This document shows, piece after piece, positions 25,919 through 33,987 of a stretch of 64,000 nt of DNA (position 1 is the first letter of the stretch; each line of letters starts with the position of its first letter). The stretch lies in assembly GCF_030512175.1 (NCBI RefSeq), contig NZ_JAULBL010000001.1, positions 744,001 through 808,000 of the forward strand, given 5' to 3'. Source of the DNA: Paeniglutamicibacter sulfureus. GTDB lineage: Bacteria; Actinomycetota; Actinomycetes; Actinomycetales; Micrococcaceae. The notes under the pieces are model-generated. The model was not told the DNA's origin. It saw only the letters and a list, made by a program, of their open reading frames with translations, and searched no databases. Position numbers and translations under genes: made by a program.

Positions 25919-26370
25919 CGTGTGCTCCTCAGTCCTCGAAACTGGAACATGGATGTTTCTCTTGGAGTATGCGGTAGCCGAGCGGACCACCGGTCAATGT
26001 CGGCACGATACCCCCAACGGAAGTTTGGGGTTCATCGACAACGTCGTGCACGTCGGCTGTTTCCACTGATCGCGATGCGAAGGCGAAGGCGAAGGCGAAG
26101 GCGACGGTGTCATGCACCGTGAACAGAGCCGTCTGGCCTCTGCCAGATATCACCTACGGCGTTTCCGCCGCCGGCACCGATTCCTTGCCGTATCCATGCG
26201 TTCACCCGCATCCCATTGCCCATCGGTTCGGCTGGTTCCAGCAAACCGACTTACCTTGAGAATACGCCGGGTATCTATGGATTTCCAGCCTTTCAAGTGG
26301 TATCGGGAGCCGACCCGAACCGGCCAAGGTTTGGACGGCTCCGTGCACACCAGACCAGGCGACCGCGGGG
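25919..26370. other. Gene-free stretch with GAAGGC tandem repeat
   Basis: About 450 bases without a credible gene. The hexamer GCGAAG is repeated four times at about 26078-26105. CCCCAA and TTGGGG near 26010-26030 form a 6-bp hairpin. A minus-strand open frame (25929-26153) translates the hexamer as alternating Ala-Phe and is probably not coding. Confidence 0.5.
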
Positions 26371-27930
26371 CTATTCAACCGAGAACTGGACCCGCTGCCA
26401 GCCACTGGCGCCGTCAGGGACCGGGTCGGCCTTTTCGCTGGTTTGCATTTCCCCTTGCCCGTCGAAAGCCCTAACGCTGACCGTGTGGTTTCCCGATGAA
26501 CCCCCGTCCCATTCGTAGCGCCATTGCCGCCAGGTGTCCACGGAAGCCTCGGCGCCCAATTCCGTGTCCATCCAGTCGCCATCATCGATCTGCACTTGTA
26601 CCTTCGAGATTCCCCGGGTCTGCGCCCAGGCGGTTCCTCCCATGACAACCGTTCCCGCCGGAACGCTTGCGAAGGACCGCGGCACATCCACCCGGGAGGA
26701 AAGCTTGATGGGACCGTGATCCGACCAGCCTCGCGTGGTCCAGTATGCGACCTTGTCTTCGAAGCGAGTGACTTCCAGGTCGACAATCCATTTCGTGGCG
26801 GAGACGTAGCCGTAGAGACCGGGCACCACCATGCGGACCGGGAATCCGTGCTCCAGCGGCAAGGGCTCGCCGTTCATGCCGATGGCCAGCAGGGCCATGC
26901 GGTCGTCGGTGAGAACCTCGAGCGGCGTGGAGGCACTGAACCCGTCGATCGATGTCGAGAGGACCATGTCCGCGCCGTCCTTGGGCACCGCACGCTCCAG
27001 GAGCCGGCGCAACGGATACCCCAACCACTTGGCGTTGCCCACCAGCTGGCCGCCGACCGGGTTCGATACGCAGGTCAGCGTCAGATAGCTTTCCACGAGG
27101 TCCTCGGCCAGAAGCTCCTCGAAGCTCATGGTGAATTCCTTTTCCACCATGCCGTGGACCCGCAGCGACCATTCAGTCGGGTTGATGCGCGGCACGGTAA
27201 GAGCGGTGTCGATCCGATAGAAGTCCTTGTTCGGCGTGATGAACTTCGGCATGCCTGACAATTCGACCTGCGCGTTGGCCGGTGGCGCCTGTGCCAGCAC
27301 CTTGGCCGCGGGTAGCCCGAGGGCCGAACGGGCGGAATCGGCTACGTTGCGTGCGGTGGCCAGGGATTTTCCGACGCCCGTGGCGATTGCCGCGCCAACC
27401 AGGGAAAGTGCAGTGCCCAGCAGGAAGTTCCTGCGCGAGGCCCCGGGTGCCGGTACCTCTTCGGGTGTCGAAGGCCGGGCCTTCCCGGCGAGCGCCGAGA
27501 GCCACCGCAGGGTGGCCAGGCCCGCGACCGCACCCAAGATGATGGGAGTCAGGTCCACGAGTCCGGTGGCCGGCCTGGAAAGCACGGCTCCGCCGATTGC
27601 CACGGCGAGGACCACGATGCTACCGGCCGCCAGGGCAAAGCTGCGCCTGGCGATCATTCCGACCAATACCGCGGCTACGGCGGCAATCACCCCCATGGAG
27701 ATGAAAAGTGCCAGTTTGTCATTGGTGCCGAACGTGGCAATGGCGAAATCCTTGAGCCATGGCGGTGTCAGGTCGATGAACACCGATCCCATCGCCACCA
27801 GGGGTGCCGATGATGTGGCGAAGAAGGCCGACACAAATTGAGCCACGGAAAAAAGCACGGCAGCCGACGCGAAGCCCGCGAGCCCGAAGGTGCCCAGGTC
27901 CCGCAGCCTCGTTGCTGTTAACTTGTTCAT
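26371..27930 (-). CDS. Membrane-anchored molybdopterin-dependent oxidoreductase (sulfite-oxidase fold)
   Basis: 519 residues from ATG 27930 (GGGTGA five bases upstream). Four hydrophobic helices fill residues 12-145, then an SRRNFLLG segment at 165-172 leads into a fifth (174-188). The outer part is a sulfite-oxidase-type molybdopterin domain (about 225-420): LTLTCVSNPVGG places the molybdenum-ligating Cys at 287, and HGFPVRMVVPGLYGYVSATKWIVDLEV is the conserved end. A Mo-co dimerisation domain (about 425-515) follows with AWAQTRGISKVQVQIDDGDW. The true substrate, sulfite or an oxidised amino acid, is unknown. Part of the SigK regulon: a SigK-type promoter lies at 27998-28025 and rskA-sigK just upstream. 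Confidence 0.93.
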   Translation of the reverse strand: MNKLTATRLRDLGTFGLAGFASAAVLFSVAQFVSAFFATSSAPLVAMGSVFIDLTPPWLKDFAIATFGTNDKLALFISMGVIAAVAAVLVGMIARRSFALAAGSIVVLAVAIGGAVLSRPATGLVDLTPIILGAVAGLATLRWLSALAGKARPSTPEEVPAPGASRRNFLLGTALSLVGAAIATGVGKSLATARNVADSARSALGLPAAKVLAQAPPANAQVELSGMPKFITPNKDFYRIDTALTVPRINPTEWSLRVHGMVEKEFTMSFEELLAEDLVESYLTLTCVSNPVGGQLVGNAKWLGYPLRRLLERAVPKDGADMVLSTSIDGFSASTPLEVLTDDRMALLAIGMNGEPLPLEHGFPVRMVVPGLYGYVSATKWIVDLEVTRFEDKVAYWTTRGWSDHGPIKLSSRVDVPRSFASVPAGTVVMGGTAWAQTRGISKVQVQIDDGDWMDTELGAEASVDTWRQWRYEWDGGSSGNHTVSVRAFDGQGEMQTSEKADPVPDGASGWQRVQFSVE

Positions 27931-27997
27931 GAGTTCACCCACCCGTACGTTGTGATGCTTCCTCCCCGCGACTGCGGGGAACAACTAACCACTACGT

Positions 27998-28025
27998 ATT
28001 CGGAACGGTACCACCGGCGGATTGG
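27998..28025 (-). promoter_or_regulatory. SigK-type promoter of the molybdopterin oxidoreductase
   Basis: On the minus strand CCAATC (28020-28025) and CCGAAT (27998-28003) are separated by exactly 16 bases, matching the mycobacterial SigK consensus CCATCC-N16/17-CCGAAT. The same two boxes and spacing recur before the fasciclin gene. A 7-bp hairpin, TCCCCGC with GCGGGGA (27963-27980), sits in the leader. Confidence 0.75.
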
Positions 28026-28052
28026 AAGGCGGCCGCGTAATCTTTCAGGCGC

Positions 28053-28895
28053 CTAGAGTTCCTGGACGAGGATCGGTTCGGTCGTTGGCGCCGGGGAGCC
28101 GGAAGCCGGTTCCACGGTGATGCCGAAGTGTGTCACGCCCTCCATCGCCCCGGAAACCATGACCATGCCATCGGCCTTGGTACCGTCGACCATTCCGGCA
28201 GGTACCGCACCGGTGCCGGAGATGAGCCACAGTTCGTACCCCTTGTCGCTGGGCAGGGCGGGCAATCCGGCGGTGGTCACCGCCATCATGCCCTCGGAGG
28301 CCGAGTAGGCCAAGGTAACCGTGGCACCGTCGTCCAGTTGCTGGCTCTTGGACTGGACATCGGCGGCGGTCAGGATGCGGGTCAGTTCGTTTTGCTGCGT
28401 GCTGAGGGCAGCCAGCTGTTCCTCCAGCTTTTGCTGCTCCGCATTTTGGTTGACGACCACGCCGCTGAGCACGCCGGATGCCACCAGCAGCACTCCGGCC
28501 GCCAAGGCGAACATCCGTTGGTTGCCCTTGGCAGTTGGGGGCGTGCGCTGCGGGGCCGGCTCCGGCGACCGCTCCGATGCGCGGTCCTTCCTTGCTGCCT
28601 CTGCGGCGGGACCCGAAGCTTCCGGGGCTCCGTGGCCAGGAATTTCTCGCTCGGCGTCGACCGGCGGCAACTGCGGGGTGTTCCGGATGGCGGACATGAC
28701 ATTGGCCTTGAGCCTGGCCGGGGGTGCGACGGGTTCGGCCGACTGGCCAAGAAGTGCCGCCGTTTCCTGCAGTGCATCCAATTCGTCACGGACCTCCGGG
28801 GAGGATTCTGCATGACGGATCAGTTCGTCGCGTTCATCGTCGCCCAATGCGTTCAGGGCGAAGCTGCCGGTCAGCTCGTTCTTGTGCTTGTCCAT
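28053..28895 (-). CDS. rskA: Anti-sigma-K factor RskA
   Basis: Membrane-bound inhibitor of SigK, 280 residues. The N-terminal cytosolic anti-sigma domain (1-70, KNELTGSFALNALGDDERDELIRHAE) is followed by a Pro/Ala/Glu linker, one helix at 128-148 (MFALAAGVLLVASGVLSGVVV) and the extracytoplasmic RskA domain (150-275) with GMMAVTTAGLPALPSDKGYELWLISGTGAVPAGM. There is no ZAS zinc motif, as expected for RskA. The ATG shares one base with the sigK stop (TAATG). In mycobacteria, regulated proteolysis or redox change of this pair frees SigK. Confidence 0.95.
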   Translation of the reverse strand: MDKHKNELTGSFALNALGDDERDELIRHAESSPEVRDELDALQETAALLGQSAEPVAPPARLKANVMSAIRNTPQLPPVDAEREIPGHGAPEASGPAAEAARKDRASERSPEPAPQRTPPTAKGNQRMFALAAGVLLVASGVLSGVVVNQNAEQQKLEEQLAALSTQQNELTRILTAADVQSKSQQLDDGATVTLAYSASEGMMAVTTAGLPALPSDKGYELWLISGTGAVPAGMVDGTKADGMVMVSGAMEGVTHFGITVEPASGSPAPTTEPILVQEL

Positions 28896-29497
28896 TACGC
28901 CACTCCCATCAGGTCTCGAAGTTTGTTCATTCCGTCGCGTATTCGTGTTTTCGCGGTTCCCACCGGGATCTTGAGCAATTCGGCCACCTCGATGTGCGTG
29001 TAGCCCCCAAAATAGGCCAGTTGAATGGCATCGCGCTGCGTCTCGCTGAGCCGTTCCAGGGCCTGGATGACTCGTCGGCTTTCATCGTGCTGGATGGCCG
29101 TTTCCTCAACGTCATCGTAGCTCGCCTGGAATTCCTTGATGCCTTGGCGCAGGTCGCGGTCCTTGCTCGCTTGGCTGGCCCGAACCCGGTCGACGGCCCG
29201 GCGGTGCGCCAGGGTCAGCAGCCAGGTGATCGCCTTTCCGCGGGCCGAGTCGTAGCGTGAGGCCTGCTGCCAGGCTTCGACAAATACCTCTTGCGTGACT
29301 TCCTCGCTTTGAGCCTGGTCCTTCAGGATGCGTCGGACCAGACCGAAGACCTGGGGCGAGAGACGGTCATAGAGTTCTTCAAAAGCGCTCTCATTGCCTG
29401 CCGCAATCCGGAGCATCAGTTCTTCGGTGGTCGGGGCCCAAGTCTGTTCCGTGCCACCTGGTAGATGTGAACTCATGCGATAAAGCGTCTCATGCAT
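28895..29497 (-). CDS. sigK: ECF RNA polymerase sigma factor SigK
   Basis: SigK-type sigma factor, about 200 residues. Region 2: AFEELYDRLSPQVFGLVRRILKDQAQSEEVTQEVFVEAWQQASRYDSARGKAITWLLTLAHRRAVDRVR; region 4: LERLSETQRDAIQLAYFGGYTHIEVAELLKIPVGTAKTRIRDGM. ATGs at 29515, 29497 and 29476 are all in frame; 29497 has AAGGA about 10 bases upstream and is preferred. It is followed by rskA in a TAATG junction and preceded by the fasciclin lipoprotein, the arrangement known from the mycobacterial sigK-rskA-mpt83/mpt70 region. No SigK box is evident before sigK itself; a hairpin lies there instead. Confidence 0.94.
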   Translation of the reverse strand: MHETLYRMSSHLPGGTEQTWAPTTEELMLRIAAGNESAFEELYDRLSPQVFGLVRRILKDQAQSEEVTQEVFVEAWQQASRYDSARGKAITWLLTLAHRRAVDRVRASQASKDRDLRQGIKEFQASYDDVEETAIQHDESRRVIQALERLSETQRDAIQLAYFGGYTHIEVAELLKIPVGTAKTRIRDGMNKLRDLMGVA

Positions 29498-29530
29498 TCC
29501 AAACCCGTCCTTCATCCTTTCTGGTGCGGC

Positions 29531-29553
29531 GGCCGAAAAATATTTTTTCGGCC
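29531..29553. terminator. Hairpin between fasciclin gene and sigK
   Basis: GGCCGAAAAA (29531-29540) pairs with TTTTTCGGCC (29544-29553) around a 3-base loop. The A/T-rich arms provide a U-tract in either direction. It ends about 15-35 bases before the sigK start, so it could terminate fasciclin transcripts or modulate sigK expression. Confidence 0.6.
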
Positions 29554-29657
29554 TGCCGGAACCACGGGTCGACGCCTATCGACCGCAGGGGGCCGGTGAG
29601 TGATGGAAGGGACCATCAGACACCAACCCCCTGGTGGGTTGCCCTGCCGTGCCGCGG

Positions 29658-30344
29658 CTACTTCTTGGCCGGGGGCATCAGCACGGTGTCGACGAGATAG
29701 ACGGTTGCGTTGGCGGTCTGGACGCCGCCGCAAACCACCGTGGCGCCGTTGACCATGAGCTCGTCACCGCTGCCGGTGACCTCCAGGTCCCCGCCCTGGA
29801 CAGTCGTGTGGCTGCCGGGGATGTCGCTCGGTGCGATCTGGCCGGGGATCACGTGGTAGGTCAGGATGCTGCTCAGGGTGTCTGCGTCCGCGACGGCTGC
29901 GTTGAGGTCCTTTTCCGGGATGGCTGCGAAGGCCTCGTCTACCGGGGCGAAGACAGTGAACTCGGCACCGTTGAGGGTGTCAACCAAATCGACCTTGGGG
30001 TTGAGCTTGCCTGACACCGCTGCGGTAAGGGTCTTGAGCAGCGGGTTGTTGGAGGCGGCCACTGCGACCGGGTCCTTGGCCATGCCGGCAACCGAGCCTT
30101 CTCCGCTGGGCACTGCCTCGGCATAGGCCGCGCAACCCGAGCCCACGAGGTTTGCTGCCGGGTCCATCGCCGCTTCGCTGGCCATTGCCGAGCTGCTCGG
30201 TGCCGCCGACGAACTGGACGGGGCGGCCGAAGAGGCAGGTGCAGCGGTTTCGCCGCCGGTGCCCGCCGAGCAAGCGGTCAGGCCAACGGTGGCAACTGCA
30301 ATCAGTCCGAGTGCTGAGGCAAACTTGCTGTTCATGCGCTTCAT
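29658..30344 (-). CDS. Fasciclin-domain lipoprotein (MPT83/MPT70-like)
   Basis: Surface lipoprotein with one FAS1 domain, 228 residues. ATG 30344 follows AAGGAG six bases upstream. The signal peptide has lipobox LTAC, Cys at residue 25, then a Ser/Ala-rich linker (about 30-65). The FAS1 domain (about 95-225) shows [17 protein letters not shown], the H1 box [25 protein letters not shown] and the H2 box [27 protein letters not shown]. It matches the mycobacterial SigK-controlled MPT83/MPT70 antigens. A SigK promoter lies at 30421-30448. Role is probably adhesion or cell-surface interaction. Confidence 0.95.
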   Translation of the reverse strand: MKRMNSKFASALGLIAVATVGLTACSAGTGGETAAPASSAAPSSSSAAPSSSAMASEAAMDPAANLVGSGCAAYAEAVPSGEGSVAGMAKDPVAVAASNNPLLKTLTAAVSGKLNPKVDLVDTLNGAEFTVFAPVDEAFAAIPEKDLNAAVADADTLSSILTYHVIPGQIAPSDIPGSHTTVQGGDLEVTGSGDELMVNGATVVCGGVQTANATVYLVDTVLMPPAKK

Positions 30345-30420
30345 GTCATGCTCCTTGCTTGGCGTCGACCCTTGGTCTCCGCGCCTTCCCGACCACTGTT
30401 GGTTCGGGCTGTCATGGAGC

Positions 30421-30448
30421 ATTCGGTGCCGTACGGCAAACGGATTGG
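30421..30448 (-). promoter_or_regulatory. SigK-type promoter of the fasciclin lipoprotein
   Basis: On the minus strand CCAATC (30443-30448) and CCGAAT (30421-30426) with a 16-base spacer, identical in both boxes and in spacing to the promoter before the molybdopterin oxidoreductase. The start codon lies 77 bases downstream of the -10 box. Confidence 0.78.
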
Positions 30449-30522
30449 AATCATGTCAAAAAAGTTTTTTCCCCCCCGCGCCACTACCCGCAGCGGGCTC
30501 CCATCTGCAGGTGGACATGGAA

Positions 30523-30555
30523 GAAGCGGAGAAGATGTCTGTTCTTCTCCGCTTC
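30523..30555 (-). terminator. Hairpin after the 45-residue basic protein gene
   Basis: GAAGCGGAGAAGA (30523-30535) pairs perfectly with TCTTCTCCGCTTC (30543-30555) around a 7-base loop, 30 bases past the stop of the small minus-strand gene. There is no strong U-tract. Confidence 0.6.
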
Positions 30556-30585
30556 CGGTAAAACTATCTCCAATCATCAAGTTGC

Positions 30586-30723
30586 TCAGTGTTTCTTGAT
30601 GTGGGTGACTTGCTCGGTCTCTGTCGCAGGTGCGTTCTTCGAGCGCTTCTCCGCGCGTCGCGCCTTGATCGACTTGCCGGCAGGCTTCTTGTGTTCATGT
30701 CTATGTGGTGATTTGTCTGGCAT
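30586..30723 (-). CDS. Small highly basic conserved-type protein, 45 residues
   Basis: ATG 30723 has GAGAGG six bases upstream; TGA at 30586. The chain MPDKSPHRHEHKKPAGKSIK continues with ARRAEKRSKN and ends VTHIKKH. It is rich in Lys, Arg and His, with no hydrophobic core. Short peptides of this look (Pro-Asp-Lys-Ser-Pro start, GKSIKxRRxxKR core) recur in actinobacteria without known function; nucleic acid binding is a guess. A hairpin follows the stop. It is divergent from the polyketide synthase gene. Confidence 0.7.
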   Translation of the reverse strand: MPDKSPHRHEHKKPAGKSIKARRAEKRSKNAPATETEQVTHIKKH

Positions 30724-30914
30724 CAATTACCTCTCACCCTGGGGCGGGATCACTTACGACCGCGACTGGTCTCCCCACACACAGACGATACTCCTGAGCG
30801 CGCAAGGATGCCAGCACTTTTTGGGGGTCCCGTTTTCCCTGGCTTTCCCCGGGCGCCACCCCTGCCGCGACGTGCCCCTTTACCCCAACGGCATCGGGCC
30901 ATAGGCTCGGTTTC

Positions 30915-32054
30915 ATGCCGGTGATGATGAGAACCATCCAAACAGCAGTTCCGCCAACCATCCTGTACCAGGACAAGGTACGGGACGTTTTTGCCGCCCA
31001 ACCCGGCCTGACCCGATTGGGCCAGCGCCTGATCAATACGTCCTTTGACTCCGCCCAGATTTCGACCCGCCATACTGCGGTCACCGAATTCACCACCGAG
31101 ACGGTGGCCGAGAACCCCCTCTTCTTCGACGCGGAGTCGGGGCTGCTGCTGCGACCCAGCACCAAGGAACGCAACGAGGTCTTTGCCGCCACGGCCCCCG
31201 GACTCTACATCGAATCTGCACAAAAGGCCCTGGATGCCTGCCCCGATCTTGCACCCGGCGACATCACCCACGTCATCACGGTCTCCTGCACCGGCTTCTA
31301 CAACCCCGGGCCCGACTACCAATTGGTCAGGGCACTGGGCCTGAGTCCGGCAACCCAGCGATACCACCTGGGATTCATGGGATGCTACGCCGCCTTCCCG
31401 GCCCTGCGCGCCGCCAAGAGCTTTTGCGAGGCCGACTCCAACGCCGTGGTCCTGGTGGTCTGCGCAGAGCTGTGTTCCATCCACGTGCGCAGCTCGAACG
31501 ACCCCGACACCATCATGGGCTCCGCGCTCTTTGCCGACGGGGCCGCTGCCGCCATCGTCACCGCCCGCCAGCACTCCGGGTCCGGCCTGCGGTTGGACCA
31601 CTTCGAGACGGTGCTGACCCCGGTGGGCGAGGAGGCCATGGCCTGGAACATCGGGGACGAGGGCTTTGAAATGGTCTTGGGAACCTATGTCCCGCACATC
31701 ATCGACGACCACATCGTTGGCGCCTTGGAACCGCTGCTGGCCCGGGACCCGACGCTGGGCGATGCCTATGCCGACATCCCGCACTGGGGTATCCACCCCG
31801 GCGGACGCGCCATCCTTGACCGCGTGCAGAAGCGCCTGCAGTTGGGCGACGACCAATTGGTGCCGGCGCGGCGGATCCTCAACGACTACGGGAACATGTC
31901 CAGTTCCACGGTGCTGTTCGTGCTCAAGGACATCATGGACGAGAACATTTCCCGGGCATCGTCATCCGGCGAGCGCGTGTGCTCCATGGCCTTTGGCCCC
32001 GGTCTCACCGTCGAGACGTCCCTGATGACCCTGGTTTCGGGGAGGCAGGGCTAG
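30915..32054 (+). CDS. Type III polyketide synthase (chalcone/stilbene synthase family)
   Basis: Homodimeric ketosynthase that extends an acyl-CoA starter with malonyl-CoA and cyclises it, 379 residues. The catalytic triad is visible: Cys157 in LGFMGCYAAFPAL, His294 in HWGIHPGGRAI and Asn327 in LNDYGNMSSSTV. It most resembles bacterial alkylresorcinol or alkylpyrone synthases. ATGs at 30915, 30924 and 30927 compete, and none has a good ribosome site. It is the first gene of a three-gene operon with a methyltransferase and an FAD monooxygenase, the functional set of the Streptomyces srsABC phenolic-lipid pathway; product unknown. Confidence 0.95.
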   Translation: MPVMMRTIQTAVPPTILYQDKVRDVFAAQPGLTRLGQRLINTSFDSAQISTRHTAVTEFTTETVAENPLFFDAESGLLLRPSTKERNEVFAATAPGLYIESAQKALDACPDLAPGDITHVITVSCTGFYNPGPDYQLVRALGLSPATQRYHLGFMGCYAAFPALRAAKSFCEADSNAVVLVVCAELCSIHVRSSNDPDTIMGSALFADGAAAAIVTARQHSGSGLRLDHFETVLTPVGEEAMAWNIGDEGFEMVLGTYVPHIIDDHIVGALEPLLARDPTLGDAYADIPHWGIHPGGRAILDRVQKRLQLGDDQLVPARRILNDYGNMSSSTVLFVLKDIMDENISRASSSGERVCSMAFGPGLTVETSLMTLVSGRQG

Positions 32055-32065
32055 GCGCCCCGGAC

Positions 32066-32776
32066 ATGCAACGGGACATTGCCGCATTCGAGGAAATGGA
32101 CAGCCCTGATGCCGATCCGCTGATGCTGGAGCGGACCTACGCGCAGTTCCCGCTGGTGAACCGATGCGTGTCAGGGTGGCGGAGCGTGTACCTGGGGCTC
32201 GTTCGACCGGCGCTTCCGCGCAACCGCACCGCCACCATCCTGGACATCGGCTGCGGCGGCGGCGACATTGCACTGGCGCTCCTGCGCTGGGCACGGGCCG
32301 ACGGGCTGAGCCTCAAGGTGACGGGCATCGACCCGGACCCGCGCGCCCACGATTTTGCCTCCCGGGCGGCTGCCGCTGCCGGCTTCGGCCCCGAGGAGCT
32401 CGAATTCCGGCGGGCGGCCAGCGCGGAACTGGTGGCCGAGGGACAGGTGTTCGACGTGGTCATCTCCAACCACGTCCTGCACCACCTGGATCCGCCGGCG
32501 CTGTCAGGCGTTCTGGCCGACAGCCAGGTGCTTGCCCGCTCGCTGGCGATCCACAGCGACATCCGGCGCCGGCGCAGCGCCCTGCTGCTTTTCGGGCTGG
32601 CCACCCTGCCCCTGGCGGGCACCTCGTTCATCCGGCGCGACGGCCTCACCTCAATCCGGCGCAGTTTCACCCGCGACGAACTCGCCCGGGTGCTGCCGCG
32701 CGGATGGCACGCGCACGCAGCCGGGATGTACCGGAACCTGGCCATCTGGCACGGGGAACCACCGGCCGGCCGATGA
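32066..32776 (+). CDS. Class I SAM-dependent methyltransferase
   Basis: 236 residues from ATG 32066, 12 bases after the polyketide synthase stop. Motif I is ATILDIGCGGGDIALALL, with VTGIDPDP as the acidic strand end and FDVVISNHVLHHLDPPAL as the post-motif region, the UbiE/Methyltransf_11 layout. The C-terminal SFIRRDGLTSIRRSFTRDELARVLPRGWHAHAAGMYR resembles methyltransferases that act on quinone or polyketide products. Its stop overlaps the next ATG (ATGA). Likely methylates the resorcinol or its hydroxylated product; an in-frame start at 31979 would overlap the synthase and is less likely. Confidence 0.9.
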   Translation: MQRDIAAFEEMDSPDADPLMLERTYAQFPLVNRCVSGWRSVYLGLVRPALPRNRTATILDIGCGGGDIALALLRWARADGLSLKVTGIDPDPRAHDFASRAAAAAGFGPEELEFRRAASAELVAEGQVFDVVISNHVLHHLDPPALSGVLADSQVLARSLAIHSDIRRRRSALLLFGLATLPLAGTSFIRRDGLTSIRRSFTRDELARVLPRGWHAHAAGMYRNLAIWHGEPPAGR

Positions 32777-33918
32777 TCGACGTCCTGATAGTCGGGGCCG
32801 GCCCCAGCGGGATGGCGCTGGCGATCCTGCTGCGCCAGGGCGGACACAGCGTGCGCGTGCTCGAGTCCCGGACCGGGGTCGGGGAACACTCGCGGGCCAT
32901 CGGGATCCACCCGCCGGGACTCGCGGTCCTGGATGGGCTCGGGGTGGGACCGGCTGCCGTGGAGGCCGGGGTGCGGATCACCCGCGGGGTCGGCATCTCC
33001 CGCGGACGGGTCGTGGCGGAACTGGGGTTCGGCTCCATCCCGGCCGGTCACCGCTTCGTGTTGTCGTTGCCGCAAAACCGGACGGTCGGGCTGTTGCGCG
33101 ACCGTCTGCGGGAGCTGGATCCCTCGGCGCTGCTGGCCGGGCACGAATTCACCTCGTACACCGCGCACCCGGGGTTCCACGTTGTCGAGGCCGCGGCCGC
33201 CGGCGGACCCACCCGGTTCGAATGCCGCTTCCTCATCGGCGCCGACGGCACGCGGTCGGCCGTGCGGCGGGCGGCGCTGGTCCCGTTCCGCGGCAGGGAC
33301 CTGCCCGATCGCTACCTCATGGGCGACTACCCGGACGGCACCGATTTCGGCCCGGTGGCGGCCCTGTTTCTGCACGAGCACGGGATCACCGAGTCGTTCC
33401 CCCTCCCGGGGAACCGGAGGCGCTGGGTTTCCCGGCTCCGGGATGAGCGGTCCCCCTCGCTGCCCGAACTCATTGCGCGGCGGACCGGGCACCGGGTGCA
33501 GGCCGGCGAAAAATCCATGCTCAGCGAATTCGGGACAGCGAATTTCGCGGTGGGATCCATGAACCACGGGAACCTGGTCCTGATCGGGGATGCTGCCCAC
33601 GAGGTCAGCCCCATCGGGGGCCAGGGCATGACGCTGGGCCTGCTCGATGCCGCAGCCCTGGCCCCCATCCTGGGGGCGGCGCTGGGCGGGCAGCAGCCCC
33701 GGGACCGGCTCGAGGAGCAACTCGCCGGCTTTTCCCGCCGGCGTCTTGCCTCCGCCCGGCGGGCCGGGCGGCAGGCGCACGTGAACATGGCGCTGGGGCG
33801 CCCGCTGTGGGGCCCCGCCGTGGGGTCGCGCGATGCGCTGGCCCGTGTGCTCTTCGAGTCGGAGCGGTTTTCGGCCGCCGTTGCCGCCACGTTCACCATG
33901 ACCGGCAAGGGCGGCTGA
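32773..33918 (+). CDS. FAD-dependent monooxygenase (PHBH/UbiH fold)
   Basis: Flavoprotein hydroxylase, 381 residues. [31 protein letters not shown] is the Rossmann GxGxxG motif; FLIGADGTRSAVRR is the DG motif and LVLIGDAAHEVSPIGGQGMTLGLLDA the GD motif of aromatic hydroxylases. It is tightly coupled to the methyltransferase. By analogy with SrsC it may hydroxylate the alkylresorcinol ring to a hydroquinone or quinone. A very strong hairpin follows the stop. Confidence 0.92.
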   Translation: MIDVLIVGAGPSGMALAILLRQGGHSVRVLESRTGVGEHSRAIGIHPPGLAVLDGLGVGPAAVEAGVRITRGVGISRGRVVAELGFGSIPAGHRFVLSLPQNRTVGLLRDRLRELDPSALLAGHEFTSYTAHPGFHVVEAAAAGGPTRFECRFLIGADGTRSAVRRAALVPFRGRDLPDRYLMGDYPDGTDFGPVAALFLHEHGITESFPLPGNRRRWVSRLRDERSPSLPELIARRTGHRVQAGEKSMLSEFGTANFAVGSMNHGNLVLIGDAAHEVSPIGGQGMTLGLLDAAALAPILGAALGGQQPRDRLEEQLAGFSRRRLASARRAGRQAHVNMALGRPLWGPAVGSRDALARVLFESERFSAAVAATFTMTGKGG

Positions 33919-33922
33919 AAAC

Positions 33923-33967
33923 GCGCGGGGCGTGGGGGAAGAACGATTCTTCCCCCCGCGCCCCGCG
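33923..33967. terminator. Strong bidirectional terminator
   Basis: Twenty-base left arm (33923-33942, starting CGCGGGGCG, ending GGGGGAAGAA) pairs with 33947-33967 (starting TTCTTCCCCC, ending GCCCCGCG), with one bulge and a 4-base loop. It lies between the stops of the convergent monooxygenase and MFS genes. Confidence 0.85.
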
Positions 33968-33987
33968 GTTGCTTGGTGCCTTTGCGG

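Noticed and set aside
25929-26153. A 74-residue minus-strand frame with alternating Ala-Phe.
   Set aside because: The Ala-Phe run is only the translation of the GAAGGC repeat; weak start and no family.
33923-33967. Long inverted repeat considered as an insertion-sequence end.
   Set aside because: No transposase, no target duplication; position between two convergent stops fits a terminator.
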